Source of the DNA: Polyangiaceae bacterium
GTDB taxonomy: Bacteria; Myxococcota_A; Polyangia; Polyangiales; Polyangiaceae
Direction of reading: 5' to 3'
NCBI GenBank assembly: GCA_020848455.1
Contig: JADLAB010000681.1
Coordinates: 1-46,077 of the forward strand
DNA length: 46,077 nucleotides
A program made the position numbers and the translations under genes. Each line of letters starts with the position of its first letter. The stretch's first letter is position 1. This document shows, piece after piece, positions 24,549-32,558 of this stretch. The notes beneath the pieces were generated by a model. The model had not been told where the DNA came from and searched no databases. It saw only the letters and a list, made by a program, of their open reading frames with translations.

Positions 24549-25628
24549 TCAGCCGCCCTCGATCTCGACCACGCAGTCGTCCCCGACCATGAGCGAGAGC
24601 GAGCCGTGGCGCGCGCTCGACGGCCGCACGCACACGCGCTTGCCGATGAGCGAGTCCTCGAGCCGGCGAATGTCCGAGACGTGAGCACCCTCCATGAGGA
24701 CCGAGTGCTCGACCGTGGAGCGCTCGACCACCACCCGCTCGCCGATGGAGGTGAAGGGCCCGACGCGCGCGTCGCGGATCGTGGCGCCGGCGCCGATGAT
24801 CACCGGGCCGCGCACGGTGGAGCGCTCGATCTTCGCGCCCGGTGCCACGCGCACGCGCCCGACCAGGCGGCTGGCCGGGCACACCTCGCCCGCCACGTCG
24901 TGGACCAGCCACTCGTCGAGCACGGTGTCGTTGGCGAGCAGCATGTCGTCCTTCTTGCCGGTGTCGAGCCACCAGCTCGTCACGCGCGCGAAGCGCACCT
25001 TGCCCCCGAGCTCGATGAGCTTGGCGATGGCGTCGGTGATCTCGAGCTCGCCGCGGCGCGAGGGCGCGATGCGCAGGATGGCGTCGAACACGCTCGTCCG
25101 GAAGAAGTAGATGCCGACGAGGGCGAGGTTGCTCGGCGGCACGGCCGGCTTCTCGACCAGGCTGGTGACGTTGCCCGCCGCGTCCACCACGGCGACTCCG
25201 AACTGCGAGGGGTTCTGGACCTCCTTCAGCATCACCCAGCCGGCCAGGCTCGGGTCGGCGCGGAACTCCGCGACGCTGTCCTTGATCTTGGTCCCGATGA
25301 GGTTGTCGCCGAGGTACATCACGAAGTCGCTGTCGCCGAGGTAGCTCCGGGCCGTGAGCACCGCGTGCGCCAGCCCGGCGGGCCGGTCCTGCACGATGAA
25401 CGTGAAGCGCGCCCCGAAGGCCGAGCCGTCGCCGAGCGCGGCCTCGACCTCGCGGCCGGTCTCGGGCGAGATGATGATGCCGATGTCGTCGATGCCCGCG
25501 TCGATCAGGTTGTCGATGACGTAAAAAAGGATGGGGCGGTTGGCGACCGGGACGAGCTGCTTGGCCCCCGTGTAGGTCAGGGGGCGGAGGCGAGTCCCAG
25601 CCCCGCCCGAGAGCACGAGGCCTTTCAT
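24549..25628 (-). CDS. rmlA: Glucose-1-phosphate thymidylyltransferase, long form
   Basis: A sugar-1-phosphate nucleotidylyltransferase of 359 residues. The N-terminal domain has GGAGTRLRPLTYTGAKQLVPVANRPIL (residues 8-34), YLGDN with the metal-binding Asp, VEKP and DTGKKDDML. It makes dTDP-glucose from dTTP and glucose-1-phosphate. The protein is about 65 residues longer than the short RmlA form. Its C-terminal part (from about 245) is a left-handed beta-helix with repeated hexapeptides (RVAPGAKIERSTVRGPVIIGAGATIRDARVGPFTSIGERVVVERSTVEHSV), as in the StrD-like long form. It lies 26 bases after rmlB on the same strand. An extended -10-like TGCTATCGT lies only 7 bases before the ATG, so an internal promoter may exist. 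Confidence 0.93.
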   Translation of the reverse strand: MKGLVLSGGAGTRLRPLTYTGAKQLVPVANRPILFYVIDNLIDAGIDDIGIIISPETGREVEAALGDGSAFGARFTFIVQDRPAGLAHAVLTARSYLGDSDFVMYLGDNLIGTKIKDSVAEFRADPSLAGWVMLKEVQNPSQFGVAVVDAAGNVTSLVEKPAVPPSNLALVGIYFFRTSVFDAILRIAPSRRGELEITDAIAKLIELGGKVRFARVTSWWLDTGKKDDMLLANDTVLDEWLVHDVAGEVCPASRLVGRVRVAPGAKIERSTVRGPVIIGAGATIRDARVGPFTSIGERVVVERSTVEHSVLMEGAHVSDIRRLEDSLIGKRVCVRPSSARHGSLSLMVGDDCVVEIEGG

Positions 25629-25635
25629 CGCGGGG

Positions 25636-25644
25636 ACGATAGCA
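25636..25644 (-). promoter_or_regulatory. Extended -10-like element 7 bases upstream of rmlA
   Basis: On the minus strand TGC-TATCGT (25644-25636) is an extended -10 whose last base lies 7 bases before the ATG at 25628, so a transcript would begin at or next to the start codon (leaderless). No -35 hexamer is evident. Confidence 0.35.
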
Positions 25645-25654
25645 GCATGTGCGG

Positions 25655-26722
25655 TCAAGCGCCCAGGCCCAGGCGCTCGCGCCGATAGCTGCCCTCGCCG
25701 ATGCGGCGACACCACTCGCGATGCGCGAGGTACCAGGCCACGGTGCGCCGGATGCCGCTCGCGAAGTCGACGCCGGGCCGGAAGTCGAGCTCGCGCGCGA
25801 TCTTGCTCGCGTCGATGGCGTAGCGCCGGTCGTGACCGGGCCGGTCCTTGACGAAGGTGACGAGCGAGTAGTAGCCGCCCGCGAGCTCGGGCGCCGGCAC
25901 GAGCTCGTCGAGCGCCGTGCACAGGGCGCGCACCATCTCGAGGTTGGTGCGCTCGGAGTTGCCGCCGATGTTGTAGTGCTCGCCCGGCACGCCGCGCTCG
26001 GCGACGCACAAGAGGGCGCGGGCGTGGTCCTCGACGTAGAGCCAGTCGCGCACGTTGCGCCCGTCGCCGTAGACCGGCAGCGCCTTGTGCTCGAGCGCGT
26101 TGAGCACGACGACCGGCACGAGCTTCTCGGGGAACTGGTAGGGACCGTAGTTGTTCGAGCAGTTCGTGACGAGCGTCGGCACGCCGAAGGTCTCGTGGTA
26201 GGCGCGCACGAAGTGGTCGGCGCTCGCCTTGGACGCGGCGTAGGGGGAGTTCGGCGCGTAGGCCGTCGTCTCCGTGAAGAGGCCGGTCGGCCCGAGCGAG
26301 CCGTACACCTCGTCGGTCGAGACGTGCAGCAGGCGGAAGGCGTCGCGCGCGGCCGGTTCCAGGGCGCGCAGGTGGGCCCGCACGGCCTCGCAGAGCTCGA
26401 AGGTGCCGAGCACGTTGGTGCGCACGAAGGCGGCCGGCCCGTCGATCGAGCGGTCGACGTGGCTCTCGGCCGCGAGATTGAAGATCACGGTCGGCCGCAC
26501 GCGCTCGAGCGTCGCGGAAAGGAGCGCGCGGTCGCACAGATCGCCCTCCACGAGCTCGAAGCCCGCGTGCCCGCGCACCGGCTCGAGGTTGTCGAGGTTG
26601 CCCGCGTAGGTCAGGGCGTCGTAGACGACCACGCGCGCCTGGGGTCGCTCCCGGCACAAGAGGTGGACGAGGTTCGAGCCGATGAAACCGGCTCCGCCCG
26701 TGACGAGGTAGACGGGGTCCAT
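25655..26722 (-). CDS. rmlB: dTDP-glucose 4,6-dehydratase
   Basis: A 355-residue extended short-chain dehydrogenase that converts dTDP-glucose to dTDP-4-keto-6-deoxyglucose. It has the NAD-binding VTGGAGFIG (residues 7-15), the catalytic STDE triad region (135-138), YAASK (161-165), and the RmlB-specific [13 protein letters not shown] and [15 protein letters not shown]. It precedes rmlA on the same strand. No rmlC or rmlD is in the window, so the product may feed another 6-deoxysugar, such as an amino sugar, or the remaining genes lie elsewhere. A TGATATGGC element ends 9 bases before the ATG and may act as the promoter's extended -10. Confidence 0.96.
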   Translation of the reverse strand: MDPVYLVTGGAGFIGSNLVHLLCRERPQARVVVYDALTYAGNLDNLEPVRGHAGFELVEGDLCDRALLSATLERVRPTVIFNLAAESHVDRSIDGPAAFVRTNVLGTFELCEAVRAHLRALEPAARDAFRLLHVSTDEVYGSLGPTGLFTETTAYAPNSPYAASKASADHFVRAYHETFGVPTLVTNCSNNYGPYQFPEKLVPVVVLNALEHKALPVYGDGRNVRDWLYVEDHARALLCVAERGVPGEHYNIGGNSERTNLEMVRALCTALDELVPAPELAGGYYSLVTFVKDRPGHDRRYAIDASKIARELDFRPGVDFASGIRRTVAWYLAHREWCRRIGEGSYRRERLGLGA

Positions 26723-26763
26723 GGGCCGAGCGCCATATCACGGCGCAGCGCAGGGCGCGCGCC

Positions 26764-27510
26764 TCAGGCGTCGCCGAGGGCCGACGCGCGCAGGCCCCGG
26801 AGCCGCAGCAGGCGCGCCTCGGCGGCGCTCGGCAGCGGCTGCCGGTCCGCGACCTCGCGGCTCGTCGCCCACCCGATCCGCGGCGCGCGGCCGCGCGGCT
26901 CGCCCGTCTTCTTGATCTCGACCAGCACGCCGAGCTCGTGGGCGACGTCGCGGTAGTAGCGCAGCGCGAAGCTCGGGTGCACACCGTTGGCGCGCAGATC
27001 GCGCACGACCGCGGGCGCGATCGAGAAGACGAGCTCCTGCACGCACCAGCGCGCGCCCATGCGCTCGGCCCAGTGCTCGTGCTGCCACGAGCCCATGTGC
27101 AGGAACTGCCGCTCGTTCCAGGCCGAGACGTGGTCCCAGAAGTGGGCGTCGCCGTGCCAGGAGTACGGGGCCCAGAGCTCGAGCGCCGCCCCGTCGGCAC
27201 AGACGCGCGTGACCTCGCGCAGCAGGCGCAGGGGGTCCGCGAGGTGCTCGATGCAGTGCGAAGAGAACACCTGCCCGACCGAGCCCGTGGCGAACGGCAG
27301 CGCCTCGGCCGCGAAGTCGACCACGTGATCGACCCCCGGCAGGCTGCGCTGATCCACCCCCACGAAGCCGGCACGCTTCTTCGCGCCGCAGCCGAGATCG
27401 AGCGACAGGAGCGGCAGGAGCTCGGCGGCGGGCCGGAGCGGGGCGGCGCTGGCCGGCCCACGACCGAAGGCTTGGCCCAGCGTCGTTCGCGCTCGTCGGA
27501 TGAAGCTCAC
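26764..27510 (-). CDS. SAM-dependent methyltransferase
   Basis: A 248-residue class I methyltransferase. It shows LLSLDLGCGAKKRAGFVGVDQRSLPGVDHVVDFAAEALPFATGSVGQVFSSHCIEHLADPLRLLREVTRVC: the glycine-rich SAM loop, the acidic end of strand 2, and the post-motif IEHL. It is similar to Methyltransf_11 enzymes in sugar-antigen loci. The C-terminal part (HFWDHVSAWNERQFLHMGSWQHEHW) is acceptor-specific and of unknown target. The GTG at 27510 is preferred because GGAG lies 7 bases upstream; the longer reading frame before it is Arg/Ala/Pro-rich. It is 41 bases upstream of rmlB on the same strand. Confidence 0.87.
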   Translation of the reverse strand: MSFIRRARTTLGQAFGRGPASAAPLRPAAELLPLLSLDLGCGAKKRAGFVGVDQRSLPGVDHVVDFAAEALPFATGSVGQVFSSHCIEHLADPLRLLREVTRVCADGAALELWAPYSWHGDAHFWDHVSAWNERQFLHMGSWQHEHWAERMGARWCVQELVFSIAPAVVRDLRANGVHPSFALRYYRDVAHELGVLVEIKKTGEPRGRAPRIGWATSREVADRQPLPSAAEARLLRLRGLRASALGDA

Positions 27511-27601
27511 GTCGTCGCTCCGCCCCGGCGCGTGCGCTCGGGCCGCGCGGGGCGGCGCATTCTGCCCGAACGCCCCGGGCCGCGCCACAGGCACCCGCGC
27601 C

Positions 27602-27943
27602 CTAGGCTGCGGTGATGCACGCGAGCTCGCCGTCCACCTCGCACACGACGCCACCCTCGCAGCGCGCCGCCACGGCGGCCGCGTCCTCGAGGCTCGCCCC
27701 GGTCGGGATGGCGCGCACGGCGCGGAGCGCGCACTCGCCGAGCGTCTTGTCGGCCGGCTCGGCGCGCAGCTCGTCGACGAGCACGAGCCCGAGGCAGCCG
27801 CGAGCCGACATCACCGCCAGCCGGTCGGCGCCGCGCTCTGCGGCGACGCTGAGGGCGAGCGACACGTCCCAGTCGGGGCTCGCGCGCGGCGCATCGCAGA
27901 TCTCCACGCGCCCCGTGGCCGTGCGACAGGTCGTCCGCCTCAC
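27602..27943 (-). CDS. Small CBS-like protein behind a Fur-box-like site
   Basis: A 113-residue protein without a recognised name. Its layout looks like two compact, degenerate CBS modules: SLALSVAAERGADRLAVMSARGCLGLVLVDEL, followed by KTLGECALRAVRAIPTGASLEDAAAVAARCEGGVVCEVDGELACITAA. The second fits the usual 'pV...asleeAa.lm....gg..Vvd.g.lvGiit' shape. It has seven cysteines. The only plausible start is the GTG at 27943, with CGGAG 11 bases upstream, a little far. It lies after the kinase gene and shares its strand, but has its own promoter-like TTGACG and a Fur-box-like palindrome upstream. If real, iron-dependent expression is likely (inference). CBS assignment is by eye and moderate. Confidence 0.6.
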   Translation of the reverse strand: MRRTTCRTATGRVEICDAPRASPDWDVSLALSVAAERGADRLAVMSARGCLGLVLVDELRAEPADKTLGECALRAVRAIPTGASLEDAAAVAARCEGGVVCEVDGELACITAA

Positions 27944-27960
27944 CGCCGCCGAGACTCCGT

Positions 27961-27979
27961 GAACATGAAAATCATTTGC
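27961..27979 (-). promoter_or_regulatory. Fur-box-like operator
   Basis: The 19-base sequence starting at 27961, read on the minus strand, is GCAAATGATTTTCATGTTC. By my count it matches the classical Fur consensus GATAATGATAATCATTATC at 13 of 19 positions. It stands out in a region of very high GC. It overlaps the expected -10 position of a promoter whose -35 is TTGACG (28001-27996), the usual position for Fur repression. Confidence 0.55.
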
Positions 27980-28022
27980 AGCATTTCACCGGGCGCGTCA
28001 AGCGCTTCGACGCCGCCCGGGC

Positions 28023-29489
28023 TCAGAGCGCGAGCGCGAGGACCACGACGAGCAAGAGCACCCCGACCGCGACCGCTGCTGCCGCCGCGTAGGGCCAGAG
28101 TCGCCGGCGCGGTCGCTCCCAGGTCGCGAGAGCGAGCGTGTCCGCCCGCGCCGCGGGCCGCGGCGCCGAGGACGGCTCCGGCAGCGACACGGGGCGAGGC
28201 TCGGAAGGGCTGGCGCTCGCCGGCGGAGGCGACGGCTCGGGCGGCGCCGGGGCGGCGGTCGGCGGCGTTGGCGCGGCGTCCGACGCCGGGGTGGGCCGGC
28301 GGACCGGCACCACCACGCGGGCGTGGGTGCCCGACTCGGAGCTCGAGGGATCGGGCGGCGGCTCGCTCCCGGCGGGCGACGGAGAGTGCAGGCCGCGCTG
28401 CACCGAGCGCCGCGGAGCGGCGGCGATGGCGTCGAAGGTGTCGAGCGGGGCGAGGCTCTCCCGCGGTCGCAACCACAGTCCTTCGAGCGACGCGCCGCAG
28501 ACATCCGCGTCGACGCCGCGCAGGAGCAGCCACTCGGCCAGCGCGACCCCGAGGTCGCGGATGGTCGGCCAGCGCGCCTCGGGCGCCTTCGCGAGCCCGC
28601 GCCGGACGATGGCGGCGAGCTCGGCCTCGCCCGGTCCGACGCCGGAGAGCGGGGCGGGCTCGTCGTCGGCGATCGCGTGCAGGATCTCGCCGTAGGTGTC
28701 GCCCGGGAAGGGTCGCTCGCCCATCACGAGCTCGTGCAGGATGACGCACACGGCCCAGACGTCGGCCGCGGCGCTCGCCTCCCCGCCCCGCGCCTGCTCC
28801 GGCGCCATGTAGCCGGGGGTGCCGAGCACCGCACCGGCCGCCGTCAGGCGGTCCGCGCCGTCGCGCAGCTTCGCGATGCCGAAGTCGACGAGCTTCGGCT
28901 GCACGGCACCGTCGTCGCTGCGAGCGACGAAGATGTTCTCGGGCTTCACGTCGCGGTGCACGATGCCCTTGTCGTGCGCGCAGGCGAGCGCGTGGACGAT
29001 CGGGAGCAGCACCTGGACGGCGTTCTCGGCGGCGAAACGCCCGCGGCGGTCGAGGATCGACCCGAGGTCCTCGCCGTTCAGGAGCTCCATGACGAGAAAG
29101 GCGTCGCCCCGGCTCGTGCGGCCCACGTCCGTCACGCGCACGATGGCCGGGTGGCCGAGGCGCGCGGCGGCGCGCGCCTCCTGCAGCAGTCGGCCGCTCG
29201 CGTACTCGCGCTCGACGTCGGCGATGTCGGCGCGGATCACCTTGAGCGCGCAGTCGATGTCGAGCGCCTCGTGGCGCGCCAGCCACAGGGTGCCCATGCC
29301 GCCCTCGCCGAGCGGGCGCAGCAGCCGATACTTGTCCGCGACCACCTCGTCGTCGACGAGGGACGGCAGGCGGCGCCGGGGCAGCTCGCGCACCGCGACC
29401 GCCGCAACGGGTCGCTGCGCCGCCGGGAGCGTGGGTGCGGCGCGCGCCGCGCCCTCTACCCGGGGCTTCGGGATGCGTGGGTCGTCCAT
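28023..29489 (-). CDS. Ser/Thr protein kinase (Hanks type) with C-terminal membrane anchor
   Basis: A 488-residue kinase. The domain spans about residues 54-325: glycine loop GEGGMG (61-66), the ATP lysine ALKV (Lys83), catalytic HRDVKPEN (178-185), DFG (202-204) and APE (229-231), all intact, so it should be active. A Pro/Ala/Ser-rich linker (about 355-450) follows, then one transmembrane segment (WPYAAAAAVAVGVLLLVVVLALAL) that ends the protein, so it is anchored by its tail with the catalytic domain in the cytoplasm and no outer sensor domain. Such kinases are numerous in Myxococcota. Targets are unknown. A good promoter match lies upstream. Confidence 0.95.
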   Translation of the reverse strand: MDDPRIPKPRVEGAARAAPTLPAAQRPVAAVAVRELPRRRLPSLVDDEVVADKYRLLRPLGEGGMGTLWLARHEALDIDCALKVIRADIADVEREYASGRLLQEARAAARLGHPAIVRVTDVGRTSRGDAFLVMELLNGEDLGSILDRRGRFAAENAVQVLLPIVHALACAHDKGIVHRDVKPENIFVARSDDGAVQPKLVDFGIAKLRDGADRLTAAGAVLGTPGYMAPEQARGGEASAAADVWAVCVILHELVMGERPFPGDTYGEILHAIADDEPAPLSGVGPGEAELAAIVRRGLAKAPEARWPTIRDLGVALAEWLLLRGVDADVCGASLEGLWLRPRESLAPLDTFDAIAAAPRRSVQRGLHSPSPAGSEPPPDPSSSESGTHARVVVPVRRPTPASDAAPTPPTAAPAPPEPSPPPASASPSEPRPVSLPEPSSAPRPAARADTLALATWERPRRRLWPYAAAAAVAVGVLLLVVVLALAL

Positions 29490-29528
29490 CGGGATGCAGC
29501 TCGGCCACGCACGGCAGCGGGCCGTCGT

Positions 29529-29557
29529 ATTCTGCGACCCTGCGTGGGGCTGCGCAA
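29529..29557 (-). promoter_or_regulatory. Candidate promoter of the Ser/Thr kinase gene
   Basis: On the minus strand TTGCGC (29557-29552, 4/6) and CAGAAT (29534-29529, 4/6) are separated by 17 bases, with a start near 29522 and a leader of about 33 bases. Confidence 0.45.
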
Positions 29558-29643
29558 GACCACCCGTCCGACGCCCGCCGCGACGGCAAGGTCTCGTCGC
29601 GGCGCGCTCGCGCGGGGGCCACGCCGCACGCCGGGCCCGGCGC

Positions 29644-29672
29644 TTGCCTTCGCGCGACAGATCGACTTGATT
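29644..29672 (+). promoter_or_regulatory. Candidate promoter of the aminotransferase/oxidoreductase/acyltransferase operon
   Basis: TTGCCT (29644-29649, 4/6) and TTGATT (29667-29672, 3/6) are 17 bases apart, upstream of the aminotransferase gene. The match is weak, but there is no better one in the 242-base gap. Confidence 0.3.
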
Positions 29673-29731
29673 GCGCGCGGCCGCAGGACGGCGCGTGAGG
29701 GTGGGCCGCGCCGCGCGGGCCGAGGGTGCTC

Positions 29732-30859
29732 GTGAAAGTTCCTTTCATCGATCTGAAGAGGGTCGCGGGGCTGGTCCATGCGCAGGCGCTCGAGGCGTGG
29801 CAGCGCGTGGCCGAACGGACGGAGTTCGTCGGCGGGCCGACCGTCGGCGCCCTCGAGGCGGCGCTCGCCGGCAAGCTCGGCGTGCGCCACGCCATCGGCT
29901 GCTCGAGCGGTACCGACGCCATCCTCATCGGCCTGCAGGCGCTCGGCGTCGGGCCGGGCTCGAAGGTCGCCCTGCCCGACCTCACCTTCTGGGCCACCTA
30001 CGAGGCCGTCGCGCAGCTCGGCGCGACGCCGGTGCTCGTCGACGTCGACGAGGATCTGCAGCTCGATCTCGACGAGCTCCGACGGGCGCACGACGCGCAC
30101 CGCCTCGACGCCGTCGTGCTCGTGCACCTCATGGGCTGGGCGAGCGCGCGGCTCGGCGAGATCCGCGCGTTCTGCCAGGAGCGCGGCCTCGCGCTCGTGG
30201 AGGACGGCGCGCAGGCCTACGGAGTCGAGGTCGCGGGTGCGCCGGTGTTCGCCGGAGCGCGGCTCTCGACGCTCTCGTTCTACCCGGCCAAGGTCATCGG
30301 CGGCTGCATGGACGGCGGCGCGATCCTCACCGACGACGAGGCGCTCGCCGGGCTCGTGAGGAAGCTCTGCAACCACGGGCGCGCCACCCACTACTCGTAC
30401 TCGCACGTCGGCTGGAACTCGCGCATGGGCGGCCTGCAGGCCGCGTGGCTGCTCGCCATGCTGGGCCACGCGGACGAGATCGTGCGCACGCGCCGCGCCG
30501 ACGAGGCCCGCTTCCGCGAGCGGCTGGCCGAGGTGGCGCCCCTCGCGCGGGCGTACGGCCCGCCGGCCGGGGTGGCCGGCAACGGCTACCTGTCGGTCTT
30601 CGCGCTCGAGCGCGCCGAGCACGAGGCCGTCGCGCGCCGCCTCGGCGAGCTCGGGGTCGGGGTCGGGCGCGTGTACCCGGAGACGTTGTCGCAGCAGGAG
30701 CCGGCGCGACAGGCACCACGCGCGTCCGACCTCGAGCGGAGCCGTGACTTCTGCCGGCGCGTCGTCGACCTGCCGCTCTTCTACGGCATGACGGCCGAGG
30801 AGCACGCGCACGTGTGCCAGAGCTTCGCGACGGTCCTCCGGGCGGAGAGCGAGCGCTAG
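29732..30859 (+). CDS. DegT/DnrJ/EryC1/StrS aminotransferase (WbpE-like)
   Basis: A 375-residue PLP-dependent sugar aminotransferase. The start KVPFIDLKR is typical of the family; GCSSGTDAILIGLQALGVGPG, LTFWATYEAVAQLGATPVLVDVD and LVEDGAQAYG (Asp158 binds the PLP nitrogen) lead to the PLP lysine in SFYPAKVIGGCMDGGAI (Lys187). It adds an amino group to a 3- or 4-keto nucleotide sugar. I chose the GTG at 29732 (GAGG 6 bases upstream) over a GTG two codons earlier. The next two genes encode a Gfo/Idh/MocA oxidoreductase and a hexapeptide acetyltransferase, the WbpE/WbpB/WbpD set for 3-acetamido sugars, so a 3-keto substrate is likely (inference from the neighbours). Confidence 0.92.
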   Translation: MKVPFIDLKRVAGLVHAQALEAWQRVAERTEFVGGPTVGALEAALAGKLGVRHAIGCSSGTDAILIGLQALGVGPGSKVALPDLTFWATYEAVAQLGATPVLVDVDEDLQLDLDELRRAHDAHRLDAVVLVHLMGWASARLGEIRAFCQERGLALVEDGAQAYGVEVAGAPVFAGARLSTLSFYPAKVIGGCMDGGAILTDDEALAGLVRKLCNHGRATHYSYSHVGWNSRMGGLQAAWLLAMLGHADEIVRTRRADEARFRERLAEVAPLARAYGPPAGVAGNGYLSVFALERAEHEAVARRLGELGVGVGRVYPETLSQQEPARQAPRASDLERSRDFCRRVVDLPLFYGMTAEEHAHVCQSFATVLRAESER

Positions 30860-31915
30860 ATGACCCGACCGAAGAAGACGCTCCTCGTGGGCGCGGGCAA
30901 GATGGGGCGCAACCACCTGCGCGTCCTCACGGAGGACAAGCGCTTCACGGTGGGTGCCGTCGTCGATCCGCGCGCCAAGCAGCTCTTCCCCGAGCCGGGC
31001 AGCTTCCGGGTCGCGACCACCCTCGAGGAGGTCCTCGACGAGCCGTGGGACTGCGCCGTCGTGGCGACCCCGACGGGCTCGCACGCCGAGTGCGGGCGGG
31101 CCCTGCTCGGCCGGCGCATCCCGACCCTGATGGAGAAGCCGCTCGCCGAGAGCCCGCCCGTGTGCGCGGAGCTCGTGGCGCTTTCGCGCGAGCTCGGAGT
31201 GCCGCTCGCCGTCGGGCACCTCGAGCGCTTCAACCCCGCCGTCCGCAAGGCGACCGAGGTGCTGCGCGCCGGCTGGATCGGCACGCCGATCCACTTCTCG
31301 TTCACGCGCGTGGGCGGCTACCCGGAGGGGATCCAGCCCGGCAACAACGTGCTGCTCGATCTCGCCGTCCACGACCTCGACATCCTGCGCACGATGGTGG
31401 GGCCGGTCGCCGTGCACGCGGCCATGTGCCACAGCACCTGGAAGCCGGGCGTGCTCGACACGGCGGAGATCCTGCTCTCGAGCGAGGCCGGGCCGAGCGC
31501 GTCCATCCACGTCAACTGGGTCACGCCGACCAAGATCCGGTCGCTCCGCATCACCGGCACGCGCGGCGTGTGCTTCGTCGACTACATGCTGCAGACCTGC
31601 CACATGATGGGCGGCAACCTCCTCAAGCGCCGCTTCCGCGACGACCTCGACTACGCGTCCTTCGTCGAGGAGTACCGCTCGAGCGACCGCGTCGAGTTCG
31701 GCATCGCCAAGCAGGAGCCGCTGCGCGCCCAGCTCGACGAGCTCCATCGCCTGCTCACGGGCCAGCCCTCCGAGGTGTGCGCCGCCGACGACGCCGCCGC
31801 GGCGGTCACCTGCGTCGCCGAGGCCCTGCGCATCGCCGAGCACTACACCCACGGGCCACAGAACACGGCCCAGTCGAGCCCCCCGAGCCCCCCCGAGAGC
31901 GCGAGAAAGCCATGA
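30860..31915 (+). CDS. Gfo/Idh/MocA family oxidoreductase (WlbA/WbpB-like)
   Basis: A 351-residue NAD(P)-dependent sugar dehydrogenase. The Rossmann motif is VGAGKMGRNHL (10-20), with VVATPTGSHAEC and the family EKP motif MEKPLAES (Glu92-Lys93-Pro94). The C-terminal domain has GHLERFNPA, LLDLAVHDLDILRTMVG and the typical C-terminal QEPLRAQLDELHRLLTG. In the WlbA/WbpB pathway this step oxidises C3 of UDP-GlcNAcA, which matches the upstream aminotransferase and downstream acetyltransferase. The ATG follows directly on the aminotransferase stop; the stop overlaps the next gene (ATGA). The C-terminal tail is Ser/Pro-rich. Confidence 0.92.
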   Translation: MTRPKKTLLVGAGKMGRNHLRVLTEDKRFTVGAVVDPRAKQLFPEPGSFRVATTLEEVLDEPWDCAVVATPTGSHAECGRALLGRRIPTLMEKPLAESPPVCAELVALSRELGVPLAVGHLERFNPAVRKATEVLRAGWIGTPIHFSFTRVGGYPEGIQPGNNVLLDLAVHDLDILRTMVGPVAVHAAMCHSTWKPGVLDTAEILLSSEAGPSASIHVNWVTPTKIRSLRITGTRGVCFVDYMLQTCHMMGGNLLKRRFRDDLDYASFVEEYRSSDRVEFGIAKQEPLRAQLDELHRLLTGQPSEVCAADDAAAAVTCVAEALRIAEHYTHGPQNTAQSSPPSPPESARKP

Positions 31916-32490
31916 GCCACTTCGTCCACGCCACCGCCATCGTCGAGGACGGCGCCGAGATCGGCGACGACACCAAGATCTGGCACTTCTGCCACGTGCG
32001 CCGCGGTGCGCGCGTGGGCCGCTCGTGCATCCTCGGCAAGAACGTCTACGTCGACGCCGGGGTACGCGTCGGCGACTGCGTGAAGGTGCAGAACAACGTC
32101 TCCATCTACCACGGCGTCGAGATCGCCGACGGCGTGTTCCTCGGCCCGCACTGCTGCTTCACGAACGACGTGAACCCGCGCGCCATCAAGGCCGACGGCT
32201 CGCTCCGGAGCGAGAGCGAGTGGCAGCTCACGACGACCTACGTGGCGCGCGGCGCGAGCATCGGTGCGAACGCGACCATCCGCGCGGGCGTGCGCGTGGG
32301 CGAGTGGGCGCTCGTGGGCGCGGGCTCGGTCGTCACGCACGACGTCCCGCCCCACGCGCTCGTGTACGGCAACCCGGCCCGCGTGCAGGGCGTCGTCGCG
32401 CCGAACGGCGAGATCGTGTCGCGCCGCTACGCGCCCGGCGCGTACACGACCAAGGACGGCAGCGAGCGCTTCGTCGTCCCCGCGAGCTGA
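31912..32490 (+). CDS. Hexapeptide-repeat acetyltransferase (WbpD/WlbB-like)
   Basis: A 192-residue left-handed beta-helix N-acetyltransferase. Repeats run from HATAIVEDGAEIGDDTKIWHFCHVRRGARVGRSCILGKNVYVDAGVRVGDCVKVQNNVSIYHGVEIADGVFLGPHCCFTNDVNPRA to GASIGANATIRAGVRVGEWALVGAGSVVTHDVPPHALVYGNPARVQG. The segment KIWHFCHVRRGARVG together with FTNDVNPRA is the signature of the WbpD/WlbB group, which acetylates the 3-amino group of UDP-GlcNAc(3NH2)A. It is the third gene of the aminotransferase-oxidoreductase-acetyltransferase operon and overlaps the previous stop. Confidence 0.93.
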   Translation: MSHFVHATAIVEDGAEIGDDTKIWHFCHVRRGARVGRSCILGKNVYVDAGVRVGDCVKVQNNVSIYHGVEIADGVFLGPHCCFTNDVNPRAIKADGSLRSESEWQLTTTYVARGASIGANATIRAGVRVGEWALVGAGSVVTHDVPPHALVYGNPARVQGVVAPNGEIVSRRYAPGAYTTKDGSERFVVPAS

Positions 32491-32507
32491 GCGCGACGCA
32501 CCGTCGC
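32483..32507 (+). repeat. Left 16-base direct repeat and small hairpin before the OMP cassette
   Basis: CGAGCTGAGCGCGACG (32483-32498) covers the stop of the acetyltransferase gene and recurs identically at 33869-33884. The pair brackets the two outer-membrane-protein genes. Part of it (GCGACG, loop CAC, CGTCGC; 32493-32507) also forms a 6-bp hairpin. Confidence 0.6.
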
Positions 32508-32543
32508 ACACCCACGAAAGGGCGGCGGCGCGGACCCCACGAG

Positions 32544-32552
32544 TGCTATCAT
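32544..32552 (+). promoter_or_regulatory. Extended -10 (TGCTATCAT) 6 bases upstream of the first OMP gene
   Basis: TGC-TATCAT is a near-consensus extended -10 (hexamer TATCAT 5/6). Its last base lies 6 bases before the GTG at 32559, so transcription would start at or within a base or two of the start codon. No Shine-Dalgarno and no -35 are seen. Confidence 0.45.
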
Positions 32553-32558
32553 GGCCTC

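Noticed and set aside
22066-24684. An 872-codon plus-strand frame
   Set aside because: It lies wholly opposite the PIG-N-like gene and the end of rmlA. Composition is Arg/Glu/Ala/Val/His-rich with no motif. The minus strand carries clear catalytic motifs.
26669-26690. tRNA-like GGTTCGAGCC sequence
   Set aside because: Inside rmlB on the coding strand's complement; no cloverleaf arms can be built around it.
27940-29997. A 685-codon minus-strand frame around the kinase
   Set aside because: A different frame from the true kinase; only its position coincides. The kinase motifs are in the other minus-strand frame.
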